A DNA stretch of 64,000 nt from contig NZ_VOBR01000018.1 in NCBI RefSeq assembly GCF_007845675.1, positions 1 to 64,000 of the forward strand, written 5' to 3'. This DNA is from Lentzea tibetensis. Its GTDB lineage: Bacteria > Actinomycetota > Actinomycetes > Mycobacteriales > Pseudonocardiaceae. The notes under the pieces are model-generated. The model saw only the letters and a program-made list of their open reading frames with translations, ran no database searches and had not been told where the DNA came from. This document shows, one piece after another, positions 28,718 to 39,309 of this stretch; within the stretch, counting starts at the first letter, position 1, and the number at the start of each line of letters is the position of its first letter. The position numbers were made by a program, and so were the translations under genes.

Positions 28718-29422
28718 ATGAAGGACTACGCCCGGCAGGTGCTGACCGGCGAGGGACGCGACGACTACGCGAGGTACATGCGCACCGATGCGCTGCTGTC
28801 GCTGCAACGCGGCTCGGACGAGGTCGTGCACCGCGACGAGCTGCTGTTCCAGGTGGTGCACCAGTCCACCGAGCTGTGGCTCAAGCTGGCCTGCGCGGAG
28901 GTCGCCGAGGCGGCCGAGTGCATCGGGCGCGACGACTTGGAGGCCGCGATCCGGCTGCTGGGCCGGGCCGCGCTCGGCGTCCACCTCGTCACCGACCAGC
29001 TGGAGATGATGCGGCACCTGTCGCCGTGGGACTTCCAGACGATCAGAACCGTGCTCGGCCACGGCTCCGGCGCCGACTCACCCGGCTGGCGGTCCGTGCA
29101 GCGCACCAGCAGGGTTGTCGACCGCGCCTTCACCGACCTCGTCGAACGCCGCGGCGTCGACCTCGCCGAGCTGTACCGCAGCAAGGTCGACAGCGACGAG
29201 CAGCGGCTCGCGGAGGCCATGATCGAGTGGGACGAGCGCATCTCGCTGTGGCGCGTGCGCCACTACAAGATGGCCACCCGCGTGATCGGCCACCAGGTCG
29301 TCGGCACCCAGGGAACGCCGGTCGACGTGCTCGCGAAGCTCATCGCGCACAAGTTCTTCCCGTCGCTGTGGGACGTCCGCACCGAGCTCACCAGAACAGG
29401 GCCGATGGGGGACACGACATGA
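28718..29422 (+). CDS. Tryptophan 2,3-dioxygenase
   Basis: A 234-aa heme dioxygenase that should open the indole ring of tryptophan to N-formylkynurenine. The N-terminal family segments are clear: RTDALLSLQRGSDEVVHRDELLFQVVHQSTELWLKL. The proximal heme His lies in WRVRHYKMATRVIG, and the end FFPSLWDVRTEL is typical. The substrate loop that in TDO reads GTGGSSG is replaced by GTQGTPVDVLAKL, so substrate handling may differ; a modified tryptophan is possible. It is shorter than the usual 260-300 aa. It is the first gene of an eight-gene operon, with its stop overlapping the next start (ATGA). Confidence 0.85.
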   Translation: MKDYARQVLTGEGRDDYARYMRTDALLSLQRGSDEVVHRDELLFQVVHQSTELWLKLACAEVAEAAECIGRDDLEAAIRLLGRAALGVHLVTDQLEMMRHLSPWDFQTIRTVLGHGSGADSPGWRSVQRTSRVVDRAFTDLVERRGVDLAELYRSKVDSDEQRLAEAMIEWDERISLWRVRHYKMATRVIGHQVVGTQGTPVDVLAKLIAHKFFPSLWDVRTELTRTGPMGDTT

Positions 29423-30522
29423 CAGCAGCGGTGTTCCGCAAGCACTTCCCCGCACTGGAGCAGAGGGTCCACCTGGCCAGCTGCAGCATCGGCGCGCGCT
29501 CGTCCGACCTGGACGACGCACTCCTGCGCATGGCGGACGACCTCTCCGGCAACGCGTGGGAGTCGTTCGAACGTGAGGTCCTCCTCGCACGTCAGGGGTT
29601 CGCGAAGCTGGTTGGCGCCGATGAAGACCAGATCGCCTTGCTGCCCAATGCCTCCACCGGCGCCTATCAAGCAGCCTCCACGATGGAGTTCGGGAAACGG
29701 TGGAAGGTGGTCACAACTCCGGTGGAGTTCCCGTCCATCGCGCACGTCTGGTTGGCCCAGCAGCCGCGCGGCGCCGAGGTCGTCTTCACCGCCGAACCCG
29801 AGGACTACGAACGGTTCGTCGACCGCCGCACGCGCCTGGTGTCCGTGCCGCTGGTGAGCTACCAGCACGGCCGGAGGCTGCCGGTCGAACGAGCCGTGCA
29901 CGCCGCGGAACAGGTGGGTGCGCAGGTGTTCGTCGACGCGTACCAGGCGGTCGGCGTCATGCCGGTCGACGTGTCCGAACTGGACTGCGACTTCCTGGTG
30001 GCGGGTGCGTCGAAGTACCTGCCCGGCCTGCCGGGCCTCGCCTTCCTGTACGTGCGCGACCCGGAGCTCACCGACCGGGTGCCGCAGCTGACCGGGTGGT
30101 TCGGCCGCGTCAACCCGTTCGCGTTCGACCCGACGACGCTGGACTTCCCCGGCACGGCGTCCCGGTTCGAGACCGGGACGCCGCCGGTGCCCGCGTGTTA
30201 CGCGGCGAACGCCGCCCTTGGCCTGATCGGAGCGCTCGACCTCGCGGAGGTGCGTATGCACGTGCTGCAACTGACCGAGCTGGCCGCGAGCCGGCTGACC
30301 GGTCAAGGGGAACAGGTACACGCGTTGCCACCGGAGCGACGCGGCGCGCACATCGGCCTGGTCGATCCCGACCCGGCCGCGCTGGCCCGTGGTCTCGCGA
30401 GTCGCGACGTCACGGTGAGCCCGCGCGGCGATCTCGTTCGCATCTCCTTCCACTACTACAACAACGAGGAGGACGTCGCGGCCTTGTGCGACGCACTCGA
30501 CGACGTCAGAAGCGGGCGGTAG
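29419..30522 (+). CDS. Kynureninase-like class V PLP enzyme
   Basis: A 367-aa fold-type I PLP enzyme of the aminotransferase class V group, which holds kynureninases and cysteine desulfurases. The Schiff-base Lys199 is in AGASKYLPG, and the PLP-binding Asp lies in FVDAYQAVG near residue 173. Thr/Ser contacts are in PNASTGAYQA. Its place between a tryptophan dioxygenase and a formamidase-like gene supports cleavage of kynurenine or 3-hydroxykynurenine to an anthranilate and alanine. The sequence is not a textbook kynureninase, so another C-C or C-S lyase or an aminotransferase role remains possible. Confidence 0.72.
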   Translation: MTAAVFRKHFPALEQRVHLASCSIGARSSDLDDALLRMADDLSGNAWESFEREVLLARQGFAKLVGADEDQIALLPNASTGAYQAASTMEFGKRWKVVTTPVEFPSIAHVWLAQQPRGAEVVFTAEPEDYERFVDRRTRLVSVPLVSYQHGRRLPVERAVHAAEQVGAQVFVDAYQAVGVMPVDVSELDCDFLVAGASKYLPGLPGLAFLYVRDPELTDRVPQLTGWFGRVNPFAFDPTTLDFPGTASRFETGTPPVPACYAANAALGLIGALDLAEVRMHVLQLTELAASRLTGQGEQVHALPPERRGAHIGLVDPDPAALARGLASRDVTVSPRGDLVRISFHYYNNEEDVAALCDALDDVRSGR

Positions 30523-30526
30523 AGCC

Positions 30527-31762
30527 ATGTCCACCGCCGAGTTGAGGTCCTGGTTGCGCGCTCCGGCCGTCAAGAGCTTCCCGTACGGCGCCGTGGTCCG
30601 CGAGTACCACAGCGCGGGCAAGCACTTCGTCTCACCGGAGCTGCTGGAGATGCTGTCCGGCGTGCGCGACATGCTGCCGGAGCTGAGCGGCCCGTGGCCG
30701 AACGTGCAGACGCTCGCGTCGTTCCTGACCACCGCGCTGGACAAGCCGGACAAGCGTTACGACTACCCGTCCTACCTGGCGCTGGCGCTGCTCCAGCTGC
30801 CGGGCCCGGACGACCCGGTCGAGCAGGCGCCGTTCGCGCGCACCCGATGCGACCGGCTCACCGCGCAGCTCGTCGCGGACGCACTGGCGTTCGAGGTGTC
30901 CGCATTGGACGGACGCACGACGTTGCTGCCGCAGTTGCGGCCCGCAGAGGTGCACGTCGGCAAGCGGTTCCGGCACGGGCTGCGGGTGATCCGGCCCGCG
31001 CTGGCCCGCATGGCGCTCGACACCGGGCTCACCGCCACCGAGCCTGGCGACCTCGCGCGCCAGGCCTGCGCCGCAGTGCACGACGACATGTCCTACGCCG
31101 AACGGCGTGCGCTCGAGCTGAGCATCCTGCCCGTCTACACGATGCACGACGAGTACCTGTTCCTGCGCGTGCTCCAGACGTTCGAGACGACGTTCTCGCT
31201 GCTGGCGACGCAGATCCGCGGCGCGATCGCGGCCATCGGCGACGGTGAGATCGAACGGGCCGTGCACTTCGTCAACAGCTCTGAGACCGCGTTGAGAGAG
31301 TCCGCCCCGTTGTTCTCGATGCTCGCGACCATGCAGATCGAGTCGTTCCGCACCTTCCGCGACTTCACCGAAGGCGCGAGTGCGATTCAATCGCGCAACT
31401 ACAAACTGGTCGAGTCGCTGTGCCGGACACCGGACACCAGCCGGGTGGACTCACCCGCGTACCGCTCGGTGCCCGACGTCCGCGAACGCGTGCTGGGCAG
31501 CCAGCCCACGCTCGACGAGGCGTACCGGGAGCTCTGCGCGTCCGACGTCATCGCCGAGGACGCGCTCAAGCCGTTGTCCGAGGCCATGAGCGCGTTCGCG
31601 CGGGCGCTGCTGCGCTGGCGGCAGACGCACTACCGGCTCGCCGTGCGCATGCTCGGCGAGGCGACCGGGACCGGTTACACCGAAGGAACTCCATACCTGG
31701 CCGCGGTGCGGGACATCCCCGTCTTCCACGCGGTCGACACCGAAACCACGGGGGCGCCGTGA
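30527..31762 (+). CDS. Second tryptophan-dioxygenase-superfamily heme protein (MarE/PrnB-like)
   Basis: A 411-aa heme protein of the TDO/IDO superfamily. FTEGASAIQSRNYKLVESLC matches the TDO helix FxxxxGxxSGxQSxxYRxxE. The proximal His lies in WRQTHYRLAVRMLGEATGTGYTEGTPYL, which also keeps the GTG...YL loop missing from the first dioxygenase. The N-terminal 120 residues are an extension. Longer family members include MarE, which makes 2-oxindoles, and PrnB, which rearranges tryptophan. A second oxidation of an indole or aromatic substrate is likely. It sits between the kynureninase-like and flavin hydroxylase genes, and its stop overlaps the latter's GTG. Confidence 0.75.
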   Translation: MSTAELRSWLRAPAVKSFPYGAVVREYHSAGKHFVSPELLEMLSGVRDMLPELSGPWPNVQTLASFLTTALDKPDKRYDYPSYLALALLQLPGPDDPVEQAPFARTRCDRLTAQLVADALAFEVSALDGRTTLLPQLRPAEVHVGKRFRHGLRVIRPALARMALDTGLTATEPGDLARQACAAVHDDMSYAERRALELSILPVYTMHDEYLFLRVLQTFETTFSLLATQIRGAIAAIGDGEIERAVHFVNSSETALRESAPLFSMLATMQIESFRTFRDFTEGASAIQSRNYKLVESLCRTPDTSRVDSPAYRSVPDVRERVLGSQPTLDEAYRELCASDVIAEDALKPLSEAMSAFARALLRWRQTHYRLAVRMLGEATGTGYTEGTPYLAAVRDIPVFHAVDTETTGAP

Positions 31763-33363
31763 TCATCGAAGCACCGGTCGGGATCGTCGGTGCCGGCCCC
31801 GTCGGGCTGGTCGCCGCACTGCGGCTCGCCAGCCTCGGCGTGGACTGCGTCGTGCTGGAAGCCGATCCCCACCTGATCAAGCAGGGTTCCAAGGCGTGCC
31901 TCATCCAGGGCGACGTGCTGGAGGTGCTCGACAAGTTCGGGTGCGCCCAGCAGATCGCGGACGAGGGTGTCACGTGGACCACCGCCCGGACGTACGTGCG
32001 CAACCAGGAGATCCGCGCGGCGCAGTTCCCGCGCGGGCTCGGGTACGGGCCGTTCGTCAACATCTCGCAGTTCCGCATCGAGCAGGTGCTGGTCGACGCC
32101 GCGGAGGCCGAGCCTGCCATCGACATCCGGTGGGGCCAGAAGGTCATCGGCGTCTCGCAGGACGACGACGCGGTCACCGTGCGCGTCGACAGCGCCAGCG
32201 GCGACTTCGACCTGAGCTTCTCCTACCTCATCGCGTGCGACGGTGTCCGAAGTGGACTGCGGGAGATGCTCGGCGTCGAGTGGACCGGGTACACGCACCA
32301 AGACCGGTTCCTGATCACCGACATCAGGGCCAAGCTGCCGCTCGCCAAGGAACGGCACTTCCACTACGACCCGTCGTTCAACCCCGGCCGCCAGCTCGTC
32401 ATGCACCCGCAGCCCAACGACATCTGGCGCATCGACTGGCAGCTCCCGCCGGACGCGGACATCGAGGCCGAGCGCGCCGACGGCCGGTTCGACGAACGGG
32501 TGCGCAAGGTCATCGGCGACATCCCGTACGAGATCGACTGGGTCAGCACCTACCGGTTCCACCAGCGGGTCGTCGACCGGCTGCGGGTCGGGCGCGTGCT
32601 GTTCGCCGGTGATGCCGCGCACGCGCTGCCGCCGTACGGGTCGCGCGGCATGAACAGCGGCATCCAGGACGCGGACAACCTCGCGTGGAAGCTCCCGCTC
32701 GTGCTGGCAGGCACCGCGCCGGACGAGCTGCTCGACACCTACCACGACGAGCGGTACGCCGCGGCGAAGGAGAACCTGCGGGTCACCGAGGCCACGATCC
32801 GGTTCATGGTGCCGCCCAACCGGATCCGCAGGCTGACCCGCTCGGTGCTGCTCACGCTGTCCGGCTGGCTCGGGCTCGCGCGCAAGCACGTGAACAGCGG
32901 CAAGATGGCCGAGCCCTACCACTACACGGACTCGGCGATCATCCAGAAGGGACACCCGCTGCTCGGTGCGTTCGCGCCGGACGGCCGGGTGTACGTCAAC
33001 GGTTCCCCGACGCGGCTGCGCAGGCTGCTCGGCGACGAGTTCGTCGGGCTGGTCTTCGCGCGCAACCGCATCGAGGCCGTCGAGATGATCGACGCCGCGC
33101 AGCTGCGGCCGTGGCCGTTGCCCGCGAACCTGGTGGTGGTGCTGCCGTACGGCTCGTCGGTCGCGGGGCTGCCGCCCGAGGTCACCGTCGCGATGGCCGA
33201 GGACGAGCGCCTGTTCGACACCTACGGCACCGGCTGGTGGCTGGCCCGTCCCGACGGCCACCTCGCGGCCACCGGGCACCGCGGCGAGGAGTTCTTTAGC
33301 GCGCTTCGAGCGGCGGCGGGCATCGTCGCATCGGACCTGGTCGAAGGCTCGATGAGGGGATAG
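31759..33363 (+). CDS. FAD-dependent aromatic hydroxylase (MhpA/PheA type), first of two
   Basis: A 534-aa group A flavoprotein monooxygenase. The FAD motifs are VGIVGAGPVGLVAALRLA at the N-terminus, the LIACDGVRSGLR (DG) motif near residue 165 and LFAGDAAHALPPYGSRGMNSGIQDA (GD motif) near 285. A thioredoxin-like C-terminal extension is typical of phenol and 3-(3-hydroxyphenyl)propionate hydroxylases. In this operon it probably hydroxylates the kynurenine or anthranilate ring, a role played by kynurenine 3-monooxygenase elsewhere, though it is not a close KMO. The GTG start overlaps the preceding stop. Confidence 0.85.
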   Translation: MIIEAPVGIVGAGPVGLVAALRLASLGVDCVVLEADPHLIKQGSKACLIQGDVLEVLDKFGCAQQIADEGVTWTTARTYVRNQEIRAAQFPRGLGYGPFVNISQFRIEQVLVDAAEAEPAIDIRWGQKVIGVSQDDDAVTVRVDSASGDFDLSFSYLIACDGVRSGLREMLGVEWTGYTHQDRFLITDIRAKLPLAKERHFHYDPSFNPGRQLVMHPQPNDIWRIDWQLPPDADIEAERADGRFDERVRKVIGDIPYEIDWVSTYRFHQRVVDRLRVGRVLFAGDAAHALPPYGSRGMNSGIQDADNLAWKLPLVLAGTAPDELLDTYHDERYAAAKENLRVTEATIRFMVPPNRIRRLTRSVLLTLSGWLGLARKHVNSGKMAEPYHYTDSAIIQKGHPLLGAFAPDGRVYVNGSPTRLRRLLGDEFVGLVFARNRIEAVEMIDAAQLRPWPLPANLVVVLPYGSSVAGLPPEVTVAMAEDERLFDTYGTGWWLARPDGHLAATGHRGEEFFSALRAAAGIVASDLVEGSMRG

Positions 33364-33368
33364 CCGCC

Positions 33369-33770
33369 ATGAGCAACGCCTACAGCAGGCGCGCCGTGAT
33401 CGCGGGTACCGGCGCCGTGATCGCAGGAACCGCCGTCGGCGCGTGCGGTGAGGTCGTCCGCACCGCCGACGCGCCACCGTCCGGCACACCGCTGGGCAAG
33501 GTGTCCGGCATCCCGGTCGGCGGCGGCGAGATCTTCGCCGAGGCCGGCGTGGTCGTGTGCCAGCCCGAGGAGGGCAAGTTCAAGGCCTACTCGGCGATCT
33601 GCACGCACCGCGGCTGCAAGGTCACCGCCGTGCGCGACGGGCAGATCACCTGCGAGTGCCACTACAGCGTCTTCAACATGAAGGACGGCACGGTCACCAG
33701 CGGACCGGCCAAGCAGCCGCTGCCGGAGTTCGGGCTCAAGGTGGACGGCGACGAGATCCAGGCGGTGTGA
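33369..33770 (+). CDS. Tat-exported Rieske iron-sulfur (lipo)protein
   Basis: A 133-aa protein with a twin-arginine signal (SRRAVIAGTGAVIAGTAVGAC) whose last residues fit a lipobox, so Cys26 may be lipidated. The Rieske cluster ligands are Cys78 and His80 in CTHRGC and Cys95 and His98 in CECHYS. Small Rieske proteins of this kind carry electrons at the outer face of the membrane. Its place in the middle of an operon of cytoplasmic aromatic enzymes is unusual. It starts 5 nt after the hydroxylase stop. Its 3' end is repeated 64 bp downstream. Confidence 0.88.
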   Translation: MSNAYSRRAVIAGTGAVIAGTAVGACGEVVRTADAPPSGTPLGKVSGIPVGGGEIFAEAGVVVCQPEEGKFKAYSAICTHRGCKVTAVRDGQITCECHYSVFNMKDGTVTSGPAKQPLPEFGLKVDGDEIQAV

Positions 33771-33832
33771 CGTGCTCACGATGGTGGTTGTGGCGGTTGA
33801 GGTGTGCTGCGGCGACGAGATCCAGGCGGTGT
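33746..33832 (+). repeat. 23-bp direct repeat of the Rieske gene 3' end
   Basis: The 23 bases at 33746-33768, encoding the GDEIQAV end of the Rieske protein, recur exactly at 33810-33832. The second copy ends a 17-codon frame from the ATG at 33780 (MVVVAVEVCCGDEIQAV, then TAG) just before the next gene's GTG. It looks like the scar of a small tandem duplication. Translation of the mini-frame could couple the two genes but is unproven. Confidence 0.85.
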
Positions 33833-33836
33833 AGCG

Positions 33837-34582
33837 GTGCTCAGCGAGCTGGTCGCGGCACTGCGCGGCGGCGCGATCGAGGTCGTCGACCTGACCGCGC
33901 CGCTGTCCGAGGAGACGCCGATCATCAACCTTCCGTCCGAGCGCGGACAGCCGTGGCCGTTCTCGCGCGAGGTGATCAGCGACTTCGACGCGCTCGGCCC
34001 GACCGTGTACTGGAACAACATCCGGCTGTCCGAGCACACCGGCACGCACTTCGACGCGCCGGTGCACTGGTTGTCCGGCAAGGGATCGCACGACGTGTCC
34101 GAGGTGCCACCGGGAAAGCTCGTAGGTCCCGCCGTGGTGCTGGACTTCTCGGCGCAGGCCGCGGAGAACCCGGACTTCCTGTTGCAGCAGTCGGATGTCG
34201 AGCAGTGGGTGTCGGAGCACGGCCCGTTGCCCGAGGACGGCTGGCTGCTCTACCGCACCGGCTGGGAAGGCCGGGAGAACTTCCTCAACGACGGCCACAC
34301 CCCCGGTGTGGCCGTCGACTGCGCGCGCTGGCTCGCCGAGGAGACCCCGATCGTGGGAATCGGCGTGGAGACCGTGGGCACGGACGCGGGGCGGGCAGGT
34401 GAGTTCGAGCGGCCCTACCCGTGCCACTGGTACCTGCACGGCGCGGGCAAGTACGGCCTCACCCAGCTGCGGAACCTCGCCTCGCTGCCCCCGACCGGCG
34501 CGGTGCTGATCGCGTCACCGCTGCCGATCGTGCGCGGCTCCGGCAGCCCCACCAGGGTGCTCGCGCTCGTCGAGCGGCGGCC

Positions 34583-34586
<4 letters not shown>
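33837..34586 (+). CDS. Cyclase-family metal hydrolase, kynurenine-formamidase-like
   Basis: A 249-aa metal-dependent hydrolase of the cyclase/KynB family. The metal site is HTGTHFDAPVHW with His67, His71 and Asp73, and VVDLTAPLSEETP is the usual N-terminus. KynB-type members remove formate from N-formylkynurenine, which is the step expected between the first dioxygenase and the kynureninase-like enzyme. The GTG at 33837 lies 4 nt after the duplicated Rieske tail. Its stop overlaps the ATG of the UvrA-like gene. Other members of this family cyclise polyketides or hydrolyse isatin, so the assignment rests partly on context. Confidence 0.8.
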
Positions 34587-36845
<2,259 letters not shown>

Positions 36846-36859
<14 letters not shown>

Positions 36860-37532
36860 CGTGCGCGCGGGCGCCCGGCTCATCTCGAGGATCGAGGCGG
36901 GCGAGGCGGCGTTCGACGTGGTCACGGGCAACGCGTCCGTCGTCGGCATCACCGGCCCGCCCGGCGCGGGCAAGTCCACGCTCGTCGACAAGGTCATCAC
37001 CGCGTACCGCATGCGCGGCCAGACGGTCGCGGTGCTCGCAGTCGACCCGTCGAGCCCGTTCACCGGCGGCGCCGTGCTGGGCGACCGGATCCGGATGCGC
37101 TCGCACGCGGGCGATCGCGGCGTGTTCATCCGCTCGATGGCCGCGCGCGGGCAGCTCGGTGGTCTCGCGGTGGCGACGCCCGCGGCGATCCGGGTGCTCG
37201 ACTCGCTCGGGTTCGACCGGATCATCGTGGAAACCGTGGGGGTGGGCCAGAGCGAGATCGCGGTGGCCGCGTCCGCCGACTGCACCGTGCTGGTGAGCAC
37301 GCCCAACGCGGGCGACTCGGTGCAGGCCATGAAGGCAGGCGTGATCGAGGTCGGGGACGTGTTCGTGGTGAACAAGTCCGACCTGCCCGGTGCCCAGGTG
37401 ACGGCGCGATCGCTGCGCAACGCCTTGGGAGTCACCGCTCGACGAGCTCCGGTGCTGCTCACGCGGGCGGACCGCGGTGACGGCGTGCCGGAGCTCGTCG
37501 GCGTGGTCGAGCGCTTCCTAGACGCGCTGTAG
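36846..37532 (+). CDS. Short MeaB/ArgK-type G3E GTPase (B12 mutase chaperone)
   Basis: A 228-aa P-loop GTPase of the MeaB family: Walker A GPPGAGKST near residue 37, switch region VDPSSPFTGGAVLGDRIRM, ETVGVGQSE, and the guanine motif NKSD. MeaB proteins load and guard B12 mutases such as methylmalonyl-CoA mutase. Here the N-terminal helical and C-terminal dimerisation arms are shortened (family about 320 aa). The partner mutase subunits are encoded 1.8 kb downstream. The GTG start lies inside the UvrA-like gene. The 3' end overlaps the convergent acetyltransferase gene by 15 nt. Confidence 0.87.
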
Positions 37533-38297
37533 GCGTTGCGCGGCAGGCGGTTGGTCGAGCTGGATGCCGAACGTGCCGCGGTAGACCTCGACCAGCTCGG
37601 CCTCGTCCAGCGTGCGTTCGGTCGTCTCGCCGTCGGACGTGGTCAGCAACCTGTTGCCGTGCAACGTGATCCGCCCGGTGGGTGTGGCGAGCGAGCAGAG
37701 GTCCATGGTGTTCCAGAACGACTCGGTCGCGACCTGGTGCCACTCCCAGGACGGCATGAAGTCGACCCAGCGGCGCGGGTGGGACTCCACGCGGTACTTC
37801 GGCTTGCCGTCGAACCACACGTCCACGTCGCCGTGCTCGGCCTCGGTCACGCGGAACGTGCCGGCGGGGTCGTGCTGCACCTCGTCGGTGTCCATGCGGA
37901 TCGGGAAGATGTAGCCCTGGCCGAAGCCGACGTCGATCATGTACGGGTGGTCGAGGTCGACCCGCAGCACGAGGTGGTCCAGCGCGAACATGGGCACGCC
38001 GTCGGGCTTGAACGGCGCGGCGCCCAGCAGCGTCACCTGGTAGCCCAGCGCACGCAGCAGCGCCCCGAAGGCACCGTTGAGCTCGTAGCAGCCGCCGCCG
38101 TACCCGAGGCGCACGATCTTGTCGACGTACACGTCCTCGTCGAGGTCGACGGGTGTGCCGATGCGCGTGTAGATGTTCTCGAACGGCACCGCGTACAGGT
38201 GGCGCTGGTGCAGTTCCCGCAGCGTGTCGAGGTCGGCTGTGATCGGCGTGGAGGCGCCGAGGCGGTCGAGGTAGGCCCGCACGATCTGCTCGTCCAT
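37518..38297 (-). CDS. Arylamine N-acetyltransferase-like amide synthase
   Basis: A 259-aa NAT-family enzyme with the full thiol-protease-like triad: Cys70 in YGGGCYELN, His108 in LDHLVL and Asp122 in MIDVGFG. NATs acetylate aryl amines. Relatives such as RifF use carrier-bound acyl chains and an arylamine to form an amide. In a cluster that makes an aminoaromatic unit and an acyl carrier protein but has no NRPS, it is a candidate amide-forming enzyme. It is the only leftward gene between rightward operons and faces the SDR gene across 63 bp. No cluster motif is clear on its side. Confidence 0.85.
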   Translation of the reverse strand: MDEQIVRAYLDRLGASTPITADLDTLRELHQRHLYAVPFENIYTRIGTPVDLDEDVYVDKIVRLGYGGGCYELNGAFGALLRALGYQVTLLGAAPFKPDGVPMFALDHLVLRVDLDHPYMIDVGFGQGYIFPIRMDTDEVQHDPAGTFRVTEAEHGDVDVWFDGKPKYRVESHPRRWVDFMPSWEWHQVATESFWNTMDLCSLATPTGRITLHGNRLLTTSDGETTERTLDEAELVEVYRGTFGIQLDQPPAAQRLQRV

Positions 38298-38321
38298 GCG
38301 CCCGATGGTGTCGGGATCGGC

Positions 38322-38356
38322 TCGAGCGCGGCTTGAGAACGCACCGATACGGTGCG
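38322..38356. promoter_or_regulatory. Divergent NAT/SDR control region with 7-bp inverted repeat
   Basis: CGCACCG (38340-38346) and CGGTGCG (38350-38356) form a perfect inverted repeat directly before the SDR start. Just upstream, TCGAGCG (38322-38328) and TTGAGAA (38333-38339) are heptamers 11 bp apart, similar to the cluster motif, but the -10 box (TACGGT at 38348) stands at a different distance. The role is uncertain. Confidence 0.35.
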
Positions 38357-38360
38357 TCGC

Positions 38361-39272
38361 ATGACTGAATCGCTGGCAGGAAAGGTCGCACTGGTCGCGG
38401 GCGGAACGCGTGGCGCGGGCAGGGGCATCTCCGAGCAACTGGGCGCGGCGGGCGCGACCGTCTACGTCACGGGCCGGACGACCCGCAGCCAGAAGTCGGA
38501 GATGAACCGGCCGGAGACGATCGAGGAGACCGCCAAGCTGGTGACGGCCGCCGGTGGCACGGGTATTCCCGTCCAGGTGGACCACCTGGTGCCCGCCGAG
38601 GTGCAGGCGCTGGTGCAGCGCATCGAGGACGAGCAGGGCGCGTTGCACGTGCTGGTCAACAACATCTGGGGCACCACCAAGATCGAGTGGCAGAAGTCGG
38701 TGTGGGAGGTCGACCTCGAGAGCGGGCTGCACACCATGCGCCTCGCCGTCGACACGCACGCCATCACCAGCCACTTCGCGTTGCCGCTGCTCATCAAGCA
38801 GCCCGGCGGGCTCGTCATCGAGATCACCGACGGCACGGACGAGTACAACTCGAAGAACTACCGCAACTCGTTCTTCTACGACCTCGCCAAGGGCGCCGTC
38901 AGCCGCATGGCGTTCGCGCTGGCGCACGAGGTGAAGCCGCACGGCGCCACCGCCGTCCTGCTCACGCCGGGCTGGCTCCGTTCGGAGTTCATGCTCGGCG
39001 AGTTCGGTGTCACCGAGGACAACTGGATGGACGCCACCCGGTTCCAGCCGCACTTCGCGATCTCCGAGTCGCCCGCGTTCGTGGGACGCGCGGTGGCCGC
39101 TCTCGCCGGTGACCCCGATGTGGCGCGGTGGAACGGGGAGTCGCTGTCCAGCGGCCAGCTCGCCAAGGTGTACGGCTTCACGGACGCCGACGGCAGCCAG
39201 CCGGACGCGTGGCGGTACATGGTCGAGGTCCAGGACGCCGGCAAGCCCGCGGACACCACCGGTTACCGGTAG
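38361..39272 (+). CDS. Short-chain dehydrogenase/reductase
   Basis: A 303-aa NAD(P)-dependent oxidoreductase with the nucleotide motif GGTRGAGRGI near residue 15, NN in LVNNIWGT and the catalytic Tyr-x3-Lys in FFYDLAKGA. RTTRS after the second strand suggests NADPH. Length is above the 250-aa norm because of a C-terminal extension (QLAKVYGFTDADGSQPDAWRYMVEVQ) common in an actinomycete SDR branch. I chose the ATG at 38361 over an upstream GTG. Its substrate is not evident. It lies 37 bp upstream of the mutase gene, which has its own promoter. Confidence 0.82.
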   Translation: MTESLAGKVALVAGGTRGAGRGISEQLGAAGATVYVTGRTTRSQKSEMNRPETIEETAKLVTAAGGTGIPVQVDHLVPAEVQALVQRIEDEQGALHVLVNNIWGTTKIEWQKSVWEVDLESGLHTMRLAVDTHAITSHFALPLLIKQPGGLVIEITDGTDEYNSKNYRNSFFYDLAKGAVSRMAFALAHEVKPHGATAVLLTPGWLRSEFMLGEFGVTEDNWMDATRFQPHFAISESPAFVGRAVAALAGDPDVARWNGESLSSGQLAKVYGFTDADGSQPDAWRYMVEVQDAGKPADTTGYR

Positions 39273-39303
39273 AGACTCAGCTGAGAGCCGTTGAAGCTAG
39301 TTT
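39270..39303 (+). promoter_or_regulatory. Cluster-type promoter of the B12 mutase genes
   Basis: TAGAGAC (39270-39276), 4 nt, CTGAGAG (39281-39287), 10 nt, TAGTTT (39298-39303). The GTG start is 7 nt further with no ribosome site, so this transcript too may be leaderless. GCTAGTTTTGGCTGGTG closely resembles the flavin-reductase start region. Confidence 0.55.
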
Positions 39304-39309
39304 TGGCTG

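Noticed and set aside
31675-33489. 604-aa leftward open frame over the flavin hydroxylase gene
   Set aside because: Arg/Asp/Val-rich shadow translation without domains; the plus-strand gene has three FAD motifs and overlapping neighbours.
39273-39309. Cobalamin riboswitch for the mutase genes
   Set aside because: The gap is 37 bp and the transcript appears leaderless; there is no room for a B12 riboswitch.
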